Source: Castellaniella sp034675905
GTDB taxonomy: Bacteria; Pseudomonadota; Gammaproteobacteria; Burkholderiales; Burkholderiaceae_B
Direction: 5' to 3'
Assembly (NCBI RefSeq): GCF_034675905.1
Contig: NZ_JAUCCV010000010.1
Coordinates: 496,001-560,000, forward strand
DNA length: 64,000 bases
Below are positions 1 to 8,330 of the stretch, piece after piece. The number at the start of each line of letters is the position of its first letter. Position 1 is the first letter of the stretch. The position numbers were made by a program, and so were the translations under genes. The notes beneath the pieces are model-generated. The model made no database searches and was not told the DNA's origin. It saw nothing but the letters and a program-made list of their open reading frames with translations.

Positions 1-2
1 TG

Positions 3-845
3 ATCCGTAACGCTGGCTTCGCAACTGATTTAGCTAAGCTCGCTAAAAGACTTGGCTTTGTCATCGAGTTGTCGGGAGGGCTTCTCTCCCATGCCTATTA
101 CATACTAAGCCGTGAGGGTTGTCGCGTCGAATGCGTTGACCTCTTCGGCGCTGGCGAAGAGGTCGTCGAATTTCACAAGCTGGTCAGAGATGGCATCCCT
201 GACATGATCCGTGATCGCGGTGAGCGCGTCGACTCCGTAGCCCTAAAGGGAGATGCGCTGATTACTGCCCTTCGCCAGAAGCTGGTGGAGGAAGCGTTCG
301 AAGCCCTTGATGCAAACACCGGCAATGAATTGCTTGGGGAACTCGCCGATTTGCAGGAGGTGCTGTTAGCGCTAGCGACAGCACTAAATGTTGATCCTGG
401 AGCTGTGGAGCAAGAAAGACTTAAGAAGCGAAAAAAGAGAGGGGGGTTCGAGAAAGGCCTAATGCTGCTGAAAACATCAACACCGCAATCAATCAGCAAG
501 TCCTCAAACGCGAGGACGATCACGACCGGTGGGGATTTGGCGATAGAGGAGGTTGGAAGCCAAGCGCCCCCAGTCATTTCTGATCCCATGGCAATGCCAA
601 CGAAATCGCCGTATCGACGGCCCGACATGCGCCACGCAGACGGAACCGTGGAGAAGCTGTTTACGTTCAAGATCGATGTCGCTCCTCTGCGCAAGCTTGA
701 GCAGCGCTTAGCCTTCGACATGCCGATGCCACGTACTGGAAAAACCCCACTCGTTTTGACAGTCGAGTTGGACCGCGATAAGGCCACCGTTTGGGGGCAA
801 GTTCGCCTGCAAGTAAGTCAATCTCAGTTGGAATTACCGTTCTAG
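3..845 (+). CDS. PEP-utiliser swivelling domain / MazG-like pyrophosphohydrolase fusion (5' end missing)
   Basis: The frame is already open at the left edge (first full codon at 3) and stops at 843-845, so only the last 280 residues are visible. Residues about 20-45 resemble the phosphohistidine swivelling domain of PEP-utilising enzymes: GGLLSHA with a candidate phospho-acceptor His30, then SREG. A second domain starts near residue 57 with FHKLVRDGIPDMI, typical of MazG-like / PRA-PH nucleotide pyrophosphohydrolases. Acidic helices follow at about 93-102 (KLVEEAFEAL) and 113-121 (ELADLQEVL), where this family binds Mg2+. The last 110 residues, ending LELPF, are unrecognised. A TTG at 69 is an internal start candidate, but it would cut the SHA motif domain. 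The gene adjoins an insertion sequence and is probably accessory. The domain calls are from motifs only. Confidence 0.6.
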   Translation: MRNAGFATDLAKLAKRLGFVIELSGGLLSHAYYILSREGCRVECVDLFGAGEEVVEFHKLVRDGIPDMIRDRGERVDSVALKGDALITALRQKLVEEAFEALDANTGNELLGELADLQEVLLALATALNVDPGAVEQERLKKRKKRGGFEKGLMLLKTSTPQSISKSSNARTITTGGDLAIEEVGSQAPPVISDPMAMPTKSPYRRPDMRHADGTVEKLFTFKIDVAPLRKLEQRLAFDMPMPRTGKTPLVLTVELDRDKATVWGQVRLQVSQSQLELPF

Positions 846-981
846 TCAGTGCCACGGAGCTCATCCCGGACCAAGATCAACGAATAGAGCAAACAGACCA
901 GATCCATGACAAAGCACGGCCTGTATTGACCAGACCACGCATGCACGTGCTCGTTTTGCGTACTTGTTGCGTACAGAAATC

Positions 982-2284
982 GGCTCTACATCATTAACGG
1001 GGGACACCCGCATTCATTAGACTTGTTTTTGCGAAGAACACGTTTAATGGAGCAATGCCGATGTCCCCAATCGATTCTATCCTAGGCATCCAGGGTCTGG
1101 TGGTACAAGCGGTCCAGCGTCACGAAGACATCCATGTCTGGGCCAAACCCAACAAACGGGCAAGCTGCCCTCGCTGCGCGGGCGACCAGGTACGCATCAA
1201 GGCCACCCACCACCGCACGCTCAAGCACACCCGCCAGGGCAATCAGCTCATGGTCCTGCACCTGACGGTGCCCAAGTACCATTGCACCGACTGCAATCGC
1301 TACTTTCGCCAGCAGTTCCCCGGCATCCGTCCCCGGCGACGGGCCACCGAGGCCTACCGCCTGGAGGTCTTCGAGGCTCATGACGGGGGCGTCAGTCAGC
1401 GCAAGCTCACCCTCACCCACCAGATCGCCAGCGCCACCGTCGAGCGCTGGTATCAGTCGTTTGTGAAGCAGCGCGTCTCCGAACTCTCGGGCAGGTCCTG
1501 CCCCCAGGTGCTAGGCATCGATGAGCACTTCTTCACCCGCAAGAAGGGCTACGCCACCACGCTCGTCGATCTGAAGAACCACAAGGTGTTCGATGTCGTG
1601 CTGGGACGCTCGGAAGCCAGCCTGCGCAGCTACCTCAAGCGCCTGCCGGGCAAGGAGCACGTGCGAGTCATCGTCATGGATCTGTCCGAGACCTACCGGC
1701 GGATCGCCCAGCAATACTTCCCCAATGCCCTGATCGTGGCCGACCGCTTCCATGTCGTGCGCCTGGTCAATCAGCATTTCCTCAAGCTCTGGCAGCAGCA
1801 CGATCCCGAAGGTCGCAAGAACCGGGGCCTGCTCAGCCTGATGCGCCGCCATCACTGGAAGTTGTCCGCCGTGCAGAAGGAGCGGCTACACCGGTATTTG
1901 GCCCAAACACCCGTGCTGCAGGCGCTGTACTTCGCCAAGCAGCAGCTCAACGGTTTTCTAGTGCTTAAAGCTCTGAAAGCCAAGCGGGCCAGGAAGATGC
2001 TGCCCAAGTTCCTGGCGCTGATCCGTCAGTTCGAGCAAAGCCCCGCCAGGGCGCTGGCTACTACGCTAACATCGTGGCTGGAGCCCATCGTACGCATGTG
2101 GCGCTTCTCCAAGTCCAATGGAATCACCGAAGGATTCCATACGAAAATGGAGATGCTCTCGCGCAGAGCCTATGGCTTCAGAAATTTTGAGAATTACCGC
2201 ATGAGAGTCTTGGCTCAATGCGGTTGGAACGGTGTCATCAACCGGGTCTGATGAATGCCCATCCCCCGTTAATGGGGTAGAGCC
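982..2284 (+). mobile_element. ISL3-family insertion sequence, complete, with terminal inverted repeats
   Basis: The left end (982-1020) and right end (2248-2284, read in reverse) share GGCTCTAC, then CATTAACGGGGGA, then GCATTCAT with only short unmatched spacers, so both imperfect inverted repeats of about 38 bp are present. The right repeat overlaps the transposase stop codon. ISL3 elements normally duplicate 8 bp of target. Here the flanks (CAGAAATC left, GAACTTAT right) do not match, so no target duplication is visible. That suggests later recombination or decay at one side. The right end lies 28 bp from the encoded CCA end of tRNA-Val. Confidence 0.88.
1061..2251 (+). CDS. ISL3-family transposase
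   Basis: DDE transposase that cuts and rejoins the element ends. The N-terminus has a zinc ribbon (CxxC at residues 36-39 and 75-78) and a helix-turn-helix region follows. The catalytic core shows GIDE (Asp154), VMDLS (Asp207), ADRFHV (Asp228) and SNGITEGFH with Glu357, then the YGFRNF box typical of ISL3. The length of 396 aa is normal for the family and there is no internal stop, so it looks intact. I chose the ATG at 1061 because GGAG at 1049-1052 is well spaced for it; the ATG at 1055 lies too close. Confidence 0.92.
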   Translation: MSPIDSILGIQGLVVQAVQRHEDIHVWAKPNKRASCPRCAGDQVRIKATHHRTLKHTRQGNQLMVLHLTVPKYHCTDCNRYFRQQFPGIRPRRRATEAYRLEVFEAHDGGVSQRKLTLTHQIASATVERWYQSFVKQRVSELSGRSCPQVLGIDEHFFTRKKGYATTLVDLKNHKVFDVVLGRSEASLRSYLKRLPGKEHVRVIVMDLSETYRRIAQQYFPNALIVADRFHVVRLVNQHFLKLWQQHDPEGRKNRGLLSLMRRHHWKLSAVQKERLHRYLAQTPVLQALYFAKQQLNGFLVLKALKAKRARKMLPKFLALIRQFEQSPARALATTLTSWLEPIVRMWRFSKSNGITEGFHTKMEMLSRRAYGFRNFENYRMRVLAQCGWNGVINRV

Positions 2285-2312
2285 GAACTTATTGATTTTA
2301 TGGGGATTTAAA

Positions 2313-2387
2313 TGGTGGGCGGTACAAGGTTCGAACTTGTGACCCCTGCCGTGTGAAGGCAGTGCTCTACCACTGAGCTAACCGCCC
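2313..2387 (-). tRNA. tRNA-Val (anticodon CAC)
   Basis: It folds into a 75-nt cloverleaf: acceptor stem GGGCGGT/ACCGCCC, D arm GCTC/GAGC, anticodon stem CTGCC/GGCAG with loop TTCACAC, T loop TTCGAAC, and an encoded CCA at 2313-2315. It lies downstream of dnaQ on the same strand. Its 3' end faces the IS and the accessory DNA to the left, the usual geometry for island integration at a tRNA. Confidence 0.96.
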
Positions 2388-2491
2388 AATCGGGATGCTG
2401 TCAGAATCAGCGCAGGAAGCGCCAGGACAGCCGATTGGAAAGACCGAAATTGTACATGAAATCAACCAGCCTTGCCGAAGGCCTGCCAGCA

Positions 2492-3235
2492 TCAGTGGAG
2501 CGGATCCTCTCCCGCCACGGCGGGCGCCTCGATCTCACGCCATAAGCTGCGTCCGCCGGCGGCCTTGTCCAATCCGTCCAGGTAGGCTTCGTGGGCTTGT
2601 CGGTCCTGCTCGCCAAGCTGAATGACCGGCAAGCCGGATGCATCGAAGCGGTCCAATGCGCCGGCGGCCCCGGCGCCAGAACGCCGCCCCGCCTCATCAT
2701 CGCCCCCCAGCAGGGAATTTTGGCCGCGCGTCATGGCCAGCCAGACTTCTCCCAGCAATTCCGAGTCCAGCAAAGCGCCGTGCAGGGTGCGATGCGCGTT
2801 GGAAATCCCGAAACGATCACACAGCGCATCCAGATTGTTGCGCTTGCCGGGGAACATCTCGCGGGCCACCATCAGGGAATCGGTGATTTTGCCGCACAGC
2901 TCGGTAAACACCGGCAGCCCGGCCCGCTTGAGTTCCGCATTCAGGAACTTCACGTCAAACGCCGCATTGTGGATGATGACCTCGGCATCGCGCACGAAAT
3001 CGACCAGCTGCTGGGCGATTTCAGGAAAACGCGGATGACCGGACAGGAATTCCGTGGTCAGGCCATGAACCTGCAAAGCCTCGGGGTCGCTGTCGCGGTC
3101 CGGGTTCAGGTACAGATGCAGGTGGTGATCCGTCACTTGGCGGTTGACGATTTCCACACAGGCCAGTTCGACCACGCGATGCCCCTGCTCAGGTTCCAGG
3201 CCAGTGGTTTCAGTATCCAGGACGATTTGACGCAT
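2492..3235 (-). CDS. dnaQ: DNA polymerase III epsilon subunit (3'-5' proofreading exonuclease)
   Basis: Proofreading exonuclease of the replicative polymerase. It carries the DEDDh set: ExoI DTETTG (Asp7, Glu9), ExoII NAAFD (Asp94) and ExoIII HGALLDSEL (His152, Asp157). At 247 aa it matches the usual length of about 240. The C-terminal 60 residues are the less conserved segment that binds the alpha subunit. It lies 12 bp downstream of rnhA on the same strand and is followed by tRNA-Val. Confidence 0.95.
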   Translation of the reverse strand: MRQIVLDTETTGLEPEQGHRVVELACVEIVNRQVTDHHLHLYLNPDRDSDPEALQVHGLTTEFLSGHPRFPEIAQQLVDFVRDAEVIIHNAAFDVKFLNAELKRAGLPVFTELCGKITDSLMVAREMFPGKRNNLDALCDRFGISNAHRTLHGALLDSELLGEVWLAMTRGQNSLLGGDDEAGRRSGAGAAGALDRFDASGLPVIQLGEQDRQAHEAYLDGLDKAAGGRSLWREIEAPAVAGEDPLH

Positions 3236-3247
3236 AGTGATCGAGTA

Positions 3248-3697
3248 TCAGTTGCTGCGGGCCAGTGTTTCCACGCCCTGATTGGCCAGGGCATCGGCGC
3301 GTTCGTTGCCGGGGTCGCCCGCATGGCCCTTGACCCAGCGCCAGTGTAGTTCATGCTGCCCTGCTAACGCGTCCAGGTCCTGCCACAGATCGGCGTTTTT
3401 CACCGGCTTCTTGTCGGCGGTCCGCCACCCCCGCTGTTTCCAGTTGGGCAGCCATTGCGTCATGCCTTTTTGCACATAGACGGAATCCGTATGCACCGTC
3501 ACCACGCAGCGGCGCTTCAGCGCCTGCAGCGCCTGGATGACGGCCATCAGTTCCATCCGGTTATTGGTGGTCAGGGCCTCGCCGCCATACAGGGTCTTTT
3601 CATGCGATCCCTGGCGCAGCAAGGCGCCCCACCCCCCCGGACCCGGATTGCCTTTGCAGGCCCCGTCCGTCCAGATATCCACCTGTGGTTCCGCCAT
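3248..3697 (-). CDS. rnhA: Ribonuclease HI
   Basis: Degrades the RNA strand of RNA-DNA hybrids (R-loops, primers). All catalytic residues are present at near-E. coli numbering: Asp11 (WTDGACKGNPGPGG), Glu49 (NNRMEL), Asp71 (HTDSVYV), His125 (GHAGDPGN) and Asp135. The basic protrusion (WKQRGWRTADKKPVKNADLW) is intact. At 149 aa it is standard length. It is probably cotranscribed with the methyltransferase upstream and dnaQ downstream. Confidence 0.97.
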   Translation of the reverse strand: MAEPQVDIWTDGACKGNPGPGGWGALLRQGSHEKTLYGGEALTTNNRMELMAVIQALQALKRRCVVTVHTDSVYVQKGMTQWLPNWKQRGWRTADKKPVKNADLWQDLDALAGQHELHWRWVKGHAGDPGNERADALANQGVETLARSN

Positions 3698-3730
3698 CTG
3701 TTCTTCCTACTTGAATGCTTTCCAACCGCT

Positions 3731-4498
3731 TCAGCTGCGGACATCGTTCACTTGGTTGGCGACAGGCGCCACTGCACCGCGCCGTATCCGGCGCCGACGG
3801 CCCTTGCGCCAGGCGGGACCAATCAAGCGCAGGCTGGATACCCGTTTCACGGCGGCGATGGCATAAACCGCCCCGCCCGCAGGCCACCAGCGGTCGCCCG
3901 CATGTTCCATGAAATGCCAGCGCTGCAGCCAGGTCGATGTCGCGCACAGCGGCACATAACAGCCGAAACGGCCGCGATCGAGCTCGAAGGATAACAGCTT
4001 GAACCAATCCTTCAGCCGTGCCGGCGACACCTGGGACGGCACCGGGATCGGCAATTGCAAGGCCAGGCCGGGCAGGGATTCCTGCAAACCCCACAGGCTA
4101 TAGGGATTGAAGCCCGTCATCACCACCCGCCCTTCGGGCATCAGGACGCGTTCGACCTCGCGCAGCACCTGGTGGGGATCGGCGCACCATTCCAGGGTAT
4201 GCGGCATGACCATCAGATCGACGCTCTGGGTATCGAAGGGCAATTGTTCCGGTTCGCAGATCAGCCGACCGGCACGTGTGCCAAAAGGGGCGCTGGGGCT
4301 GTGCGCCCAGACCTTGTGGGGAATGCGATTGGCCTGCAACAGATCCCAATGCGGCAGGCCGATTTGTATGGCATGATAACCAAAGGCATTGCCGACCATT
4401 GCATCGACCTGCCGCTGTTCCCAGGCGCGCACGTACTGCCCGACCGGGGTTTCCAGCCATTCCGCCAATTCGATCGGCATTGCGCGTTGCGGTGCCAC
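3731..4498 (-). CDS. SAM-dependent methyltransferase-like protein with degenerate motif I
   Basis: Class I methyltransferase fold. The second half of the Rossmann domain is clear: QLPFDTQSVDLMVMPHTLEW, then LREVERVLMPEGRVVMTGFN. The first glycine-rich SAM loop is degenerate (QIGLPHWDLLQ in place of a GxGxG motif), so catalysis is uncertain. The substrate is unknown. Its position between gloB and rnhA-dnaQ is common in beta-proteobacteria. A GTG at 4498 follows a GAAGGGG ribosome-binding site; an ATG at 4480 is the alternative. Its start is only 15 bp from that of gloB on the other strand, so both promoters must lie within the opposite coding region. Confidence 0.8.
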   Translation of the reverse strand: MAPQRAMPIELAEWLETPVGQYVRAWEQRQVDAMVGNAFGYHAIQIGLPHWDLLQANRIPHKVWAHSPSAPFGTRAGRLICEPEQLPFDTQSVDLMVMPHTLEWCADPHQVLREVERVLMPEGRVVMTGFNPYSLWGLQESLPGLALQLPIPVPSQVSPARLKDWFKLLSFELDRGRFGCYVPLCATSTWLQRWHFMEHAGDRWWPAGGAVYAIAAVKRVSSLRLIGPAWRKGRRRRIRRGAVAPVANQVNDVRS

Positions 4499-4513
4499 TC
4501 TGACCCCTTCATC

Positions 4514-5323
4514 ATGAATTTCGTCGCCCCGACCCTAGATGCGCCGGCCTTGCTGACGCCCATTCCCGCCCTATCCGACAACTACATCTGGATGGTACAG
4601 AGAAACGGCCACGCCATCGTGGTCGATCCCGGCGAGGCAGCACCGGTACTGGCCCATCTGACGCACGGACTGATCCTGGAAGCCATCCTGATCACCCACC
4701 ACCACCACGACCACGTCGGCGGCGTGCAGGCATTACACCAGCGAACCGGTGCCCGCGTCTATGGGCCGCGGCATGAAAACATCCCGATCTGCGATGTCCG
4801 CCTGGAAGAAGGCGATATCGTCGATCTGCCCGGCGCCGGGCTGCAGTTCCAGATACTGGACATCCCCGGCCACACCGCCGGGCACATCGCCTACGCAGGA
4901 CGACTGGACGCCGATCAAACCGCCATTTTCTGCGGCGATACGCTGTTTGCCGCCGGCTGCGGGAGGCTATTCGAGGGCACCCCTGCCCAAATGCTCGATT
5001 CCTTGGGTAAAATCGGGTGTTTGCCGCCCGATACGCTGGTGTGCTGTGCGCACGAATATACGGCGGCCAATATCCGTTGGGCCCTGCAGGTCGAACCGGC
5101 CAATGCAACACTGCAGGCGCGCGCTCAGGATACGGCACGGCTGCGTGCCCAGGGCCTGCCGACCGTCCCGTCACGGCTGGGCCTGGAACTGCAGACCAAT
5201 CCGTTTCTGCGCACCAGCCATCCAGATGTCCAAGCGGCGGCCAACCAACATGCCGCCGCGCTGCTGAGCACGCCCCAGGCGGTGTTTGCATGCCTGCGCG
5301 AATGGAAGAACAATTTCAAATGA
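4514..5323 (+). CDS. gloB: Hydroxyacylglutathione hydrolase (glyoxalase II)
   Basis: Hydrolyses S-lactoylglutathione in methylglyoxal detoxification. It is a metallo-beta-lactamase fold with the metal-binding motif THHHHDH at residues 61-67, GHTAGH near 118, FCGDTLFAAGCGRLFEG, and CCAHEYT. The C-terminal glyoxalase II domain (about 165-269) carries NPFLR. The 269-aa length fits the family. I chose ATG 4514 because the conserved protein begins at MNFVAPTLDA; upstream sequence belongs to the divergent methyltransferase. Confidence 0.95.
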   Translation: MNFVAPTLDAPALLTPIPALSDNYIWMVQRNGHAIVVDPGEAAPVLAHLTHGLILEAILITHHHHDHVGGVQALHQRTGARVYGPRHENIPICDVRLEEGDIVDLPGAGLQFQILDIPGHTAGHIAYAGRLDADQTAIFCGDTLFAAGCGRLFEGTPAQMLDSLGKIGCLPPDTLVCCAHEYTAANIRWALQVEPANATLQARAQDTARLRAQGLPTVPSRLGLELQTNPFLRTSHPDVQAAANQHAAALLSTPQAVFACLREWKNNFK

Positions 5324-5330
5324 TCCGCCC

Positions 5331-6656
5331 ATGAAAATCCTGCGATTGATGCTGCCGCTGATGCTGGTCCTGCTGGCCGGCTGCGCCACCCACCGCACCC
5401 CCGCCGACCAACGCCAGGCCTATGTGGCGGAAGACACGTCCCGCACCGTCGATCTGACCCACCCGCCCCGCGACATGTGGGACCGCATCCGGCGCGGCTT
5501 TTCCATCCCCAATCTGCGCAGCGAACGCGTCGACTACTGGACCGACTACTACGCCAGCCATCCGCAGTCCGTCCTGCTCATGAGCCAGCGCGCCGGCAAA
5601 TACCTGTACTACATCGTCGACGAATTGAACCGCCGCGGCCTGCCCACCGAACTGGCCCTGCTGCCCTTCGTCGAATCCGCCTACAACCCCAACGCCCTGT
5701 CGCGGTCCCAGGCATCCGGGCTATGGCAGTTCATTCCCAGCACTGGCCTGCACTACAAGCTGCAGCAGGACTGGTGGCGCGACCAGCGTCGCGACCCGGT
5801 GGCATCCACCCAGGCTGCGCTGGACTACCTCAGCTATCTGTACGATTTCCAGGGCGACTGGTACCTGGCGCTGGCGTCCTATAACTGGGGCGAAGGCGCC
5901 GTCAAACGCGCCATGGACAAGGCGGTCAACAACGACAAGCAGCCGATCTACGCCCAGCTGGACATGCCCGATGAAACGCGCAACTACGTCCCCAAGCTGC
6001 AGGCCATCAAGAACATCATCGCGCGTCCGGACAAGTACGGCATCACCCTGCCCAACGTCAGCAACAGCCCGTATTTCACGACTGTCCATAAATCCCGCGA
6101 CATGGACATCGCCGTGGCGGCCGCCCTGGCCGAAATGCCCATTGAAGACTTCCGCGCCCTGAACCCCGCCTACAACCGGCCGGTCATCCTGGCGAAACAC
6201 AATCCGGCGCTGCACCTGCCGCTGGACAAGGTCGATGTCTTCAATGACAACCTCCGGACCTACACCGGCCAGCTGTCATCCTGGCAGGTCATGCAGCCGA
6301 CACGCGGCCAGTCGTTGGCCGCCATCGCAAAATCCTACGGCATCAGCCTGGACCAGCTGCGCCAGGCCAATAATCTGCAATCCCGGCAAACGCGGGCGAC
6401 CAGCGCCGCCCTGCTGATCCCGGTCGCCGCCGAAGACCAGGCCGGCATCCGACTGGCGTCTTACAGCCCCGACGGCGAGAGCCGCGCACCAGTCTCCAGG
6501 CGGCAGCCCCGGCGCCTGCTTCGCAGACCGCCGACACCAGCTCCGCCAAGCGGGCACGCCCCGCGCGTCTGGCCCAGGCGCCCAGCATCCGCACGCATAC
6601 CATCCGCAAGGGCGACACCTTGTATTCTCTGGCGCGACGCTACAACACCTCGGTAG
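5331..6656 (+). CDS. mltD: Membrane-bound lytic murein transglycosylase D, frameshifted before its second LysM repeat
   Basis: Lipoprotein that cleaves peptidoglycan glycan strands, forming 1,6-anhydro ends. The signal peptide ends in lipobox LAGC with Cys18. The SLT domain has catalytic Glu115 in PFVESAYNP and GLWQFIPSTGLHY. A first LysM region follows at about 320-365. After about codon 385 (near 6485) the frame gives Pro/Arg-rich nonsense to a stop at 6654-6656, while the next forward frame continues a proper linker and a second LysM to 6745. A one-base deletion near 6485-6490 explains this. The catalytic domain is intact, so the short product may still work. It could be a real mutation or a sequence error. 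Confidence 0.85.
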   Translation: MKILRLMLPLMLVLLAGCATHRTPADQRQAYVAEDTSRTVDLTHPPRDMWDRIRRGFSIPNLRSERVDYWTDYYASHPQSVLLMSQRAGKYLYYIVDELNRRGLPTELALLPFVESAYNPNALSRSQASGLWQFIPSTGLHYKLQQDWWRDQRRDPVASTQAALDYLSYLYDFQGDWYLALASYNWGEGAVKRAMDKAVNNDKQPIYAQLDMPDETRNYVPKLQAIKNIIARPDKYGITLPNVSNSPYFTTVHKSRDMDIAVAAALAEMPIEDFRALNPAYNRPVILAKHNPALHLPLDKVDVFNDNLRTYTGQLSSWQVMQPTRGQSLAAIAKSYGISLDQLRQANNLQSRQTRATSAALLIPVAAEDQAGIRLASYSPDGESRAPVSRRQPRRLLRRPPTPAPPSGHAPRVWPRRPASARIPSARATPCILWRDATTPR

Positions 6657-6745
6657 ATGCTCTGCGCAAGCTGAACAATCTCAAGAATTCATCCCTGTCC
6701 ACCGGACAACGCCTGCGCGTACCCGGCACGGATGTACAAGGCTAA
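6482..6745 (+). other. Out-of-frame LysM tail of mltD
   Basis: From about 6482 to a TAA at 6743-6745 the frame one base away from mltD encodes an Ala/Pro/Ser linker, then a LysM repeat: HTIRKGDTLYSLARRYNTS, later LKNSSLSTGQRLRVPG. There is no start codon or ribosome-binding site of its own, so it is the displaced C-terminus of mltD and not a separate gene. Confidence 0.85.
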
Positions 6746-6770
6746 AACTCACTCACAGGAACAACACATC

Positions 6771-7553
6771 ATGGGCTTTCTGAACGGCAAACGCATTCTC
6801 ATCACCGGCGTGCTCTCGAATCGATCCATCGCCTACGGCATTGCGCATGCCTGCCGCGCCCAAGGCGCCGAACTGGCCCTGACCTACGTCGGCGAGCGCT
6901 TCGAAGAGCGGGTGCGCGGTTTCGCCAAAGACCTCGGCAGCGACATCGTCATCCCCTGCGACGTCGGTGACGACGCCCAGATCAATGCCGCCTTTGCCGC
7001 GTTGCGCGAACGCTGGGACGGCCTGGACGGCTTGGTGCATTCCATCGGATTTGCGCCGCGCGACGCCCTGGAAGGCGATTTTCTAGACGGCATGACGCGC
7101 GAAAATTTCCGCATCGCCCATGACATTTCGGCCTACAGCTTCCCCGCCCTGGCCAAAGCCGCCCTGCCCCTGCTGGAAGGCCGCAACGGGTCCGTGCTGA
7201 CCCTGACCTACCTGGGCGCCGAAAAAGCCATCCCCAACTACAACATGATGGGCCTGGCCAAGGCATCCCTGGAAGCCAGCGTACGCTACCTGGCCAAATC
7301 CCTGGGCAAAAAAGGCCTGCGCGCCAACGGCATTTCCGCCGGCCCGATCAAAACCCTGGCCGCCAGCGGCATCCGTGACTTTTCCAACATGCTGAAATAC
7401 GTGGAATCGCAATCGCCGCTGGGCCGCAACGTGACCATCGAAGACGTGGGCAATGCCGCATCCTTCCTGCTGTCGGATCTGGCTGCGGGCATCACCGGCG
7501 AAATCCTGCACGTGGACTGCGGCTTCTCCAACACCGTTCCCGGAATGGACTGA
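6771..7553 (+). CDS. fabI: Enoyl-[acyl-carrier-protein] reductase (NADH)
   Basis: Catalyses the last reduction of each fatty-acid elongation cycle. It is an SDR fold with the divergent FabI-type NADH loop (ITGVLSNRSIAYGIA) and active-site Tyr147, Tyr157 and Lys164 (YNMMGLAK). The sequence runs to 260 aa, typical of proteobacterial FabI and the triclosan-target class. The ATG at 6771 follows AGGAA at suitable spacing; an upstream in-frame ATG at 6732 lies inside the mltD tail and lacks a site. Confidence 0.96.
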   Translation: MGFLNGKRILITGVLSNRSIAYGIAHACRAQGAELALTYVGERFEERVRGFAKDLGSDIVIPCDVGDDAQINAAFAALRERWDGLDGLVHSIGFAPRDALEGDFLDGMTRENFRIAHDISAYSFPALAKAALPLLEGRNGSVLTLTYLGAEKAIPNYNMMGLAKASLEASVRYLAKSLGKKGLRANGISAGPIKTLAASGIRDFSNMLKYVESQSPLGRNVTIEDVGNAASFLLSDLAAGITGEILHVDCGFSNTVPGMD

Positions 7554-7592
7554 TAATTCCGTCTGTCAGCAATCAGGATCAGGCAGGCGCAC

Positions 7593-8081
7593 GTGGCGAC
7601 ATCGGAACAGGACAGAGACCGCAGCAAGCTGCAGGGTTTTCTGGAAGACAAGCTGAAATGGCACGATTACACCCATCTGATCGTCGCCGACGACGACATG
7701 GATCCGGCCACGTGGTTCATTCACACCATCGGCCTGGCCCGATCCGGGCAGCCTGAGCTGATCATCACCGGCACGCTGGACCACACGCTGGCGATGGATG
7801 TCATTTCCGACGTTGTAGCCTACGGCCGTCACCAAACCGACGGCCTGGCAGACGGCCAGTTGCCGGGCAGCGCCGTACGGATTCCGGTTCTGATCCGCGA
7901 CGCCTCGACCCCTTTCGTGCTGACGCAGCGGATCGCCCAGGCCAGCAGCCGATTCGGCGCATCGACCCGGGCTTTTCAGGTGGTCTGGGCCGACCCGGCG
8001 GGGCATTACCCCGGTGATCCGGACTACGATCAAGCCGAGCATCCGCAGCAGGCGCTGTGGAGCATTGCCCCCAGATCGTAA
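7593..8081 (+). CDS. DUF4262-like hypothetical protein
   Basis: A soluble protein of 162 aa, no signal or membrane segment. The N-terminal half (HDYTHLIVADDD, FIHTIGLARSGQPELIITG) resembles DUF4262 proteins, whose function is not established. The start is a GTG at 7593 with a weak upstream site, 39 bp after fabI. The terminator and tRNA-Ser downstream close this transcription unit. Confidence 0.65.
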   Translation: MATSEQDRDRSKLQGFLEDKLKWHDYTHLIVADDDMDPATWFIHTIGLARSGQPELIITGTLDHTLAMDVISDVVAYGRHQTDGLADGQLPGSAVRIPVLIRDASTPFVLTQRIAQASSRFGASTRAFQVVWADPAGHYPGDPDYDQAEHPQQALWSIAPRS

Positions 8082-8089
8082 GCATCAAA

Positions 8090-8121
8090 AAAGCCCGCAA
8101 TGTCAGAGACATGCGGGCTTT
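8090..8121 (-). terminator. Rho-independent terminator of tRNA-Ser (and possibly of the facing gene)
   Basis: Stem AAAGCCCGCA / TGCGGGCTTT, extended by ATGTC/GACAT, with a short loop. Read leftwards it ends in six T residues, a strong terminator for tRNA-Ser. Read rightwards the T run is short, so termination of the DUF4262 gene is less certain. Confidence 0.82.
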
Positions 8122-8130
8122 CGAAATTCC

Positions 8131-8221
8131 TGGCGGACAGAGGGGGATTCGAACCCCCGATACGCTATTCACGTATACACGCTTTCCAGGCGTGCGCCTT
8201 CAACCGCTCGGCCACCTGTCC
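8131..8221 (-). tRNA. tRNA-Ser (anticodon GGA)
   Basis: A 91-nt tRNA with a class II long variable arm. The anticodon stem CACGC/GCGTG encloses loop CTGGAAA (anticodon GGA, reads TCC/TCT). The T loop is TTCGAAT and CCA is encoded at 8131-8133. The acceptor stem begins GGACAGG with one G-U pair at position 7. Confidence 0.95.
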
Positions 8222-8330
8222 TGCACGCTTGACGACAATACCCGCCAAGCGAAGTCCGTCATTCTAGCATGAATGTCAATGTCAAAAAACAGGACCCGGC
8301 GCCCTGCGCAGCCCCTTATGGCCAAGGCCA

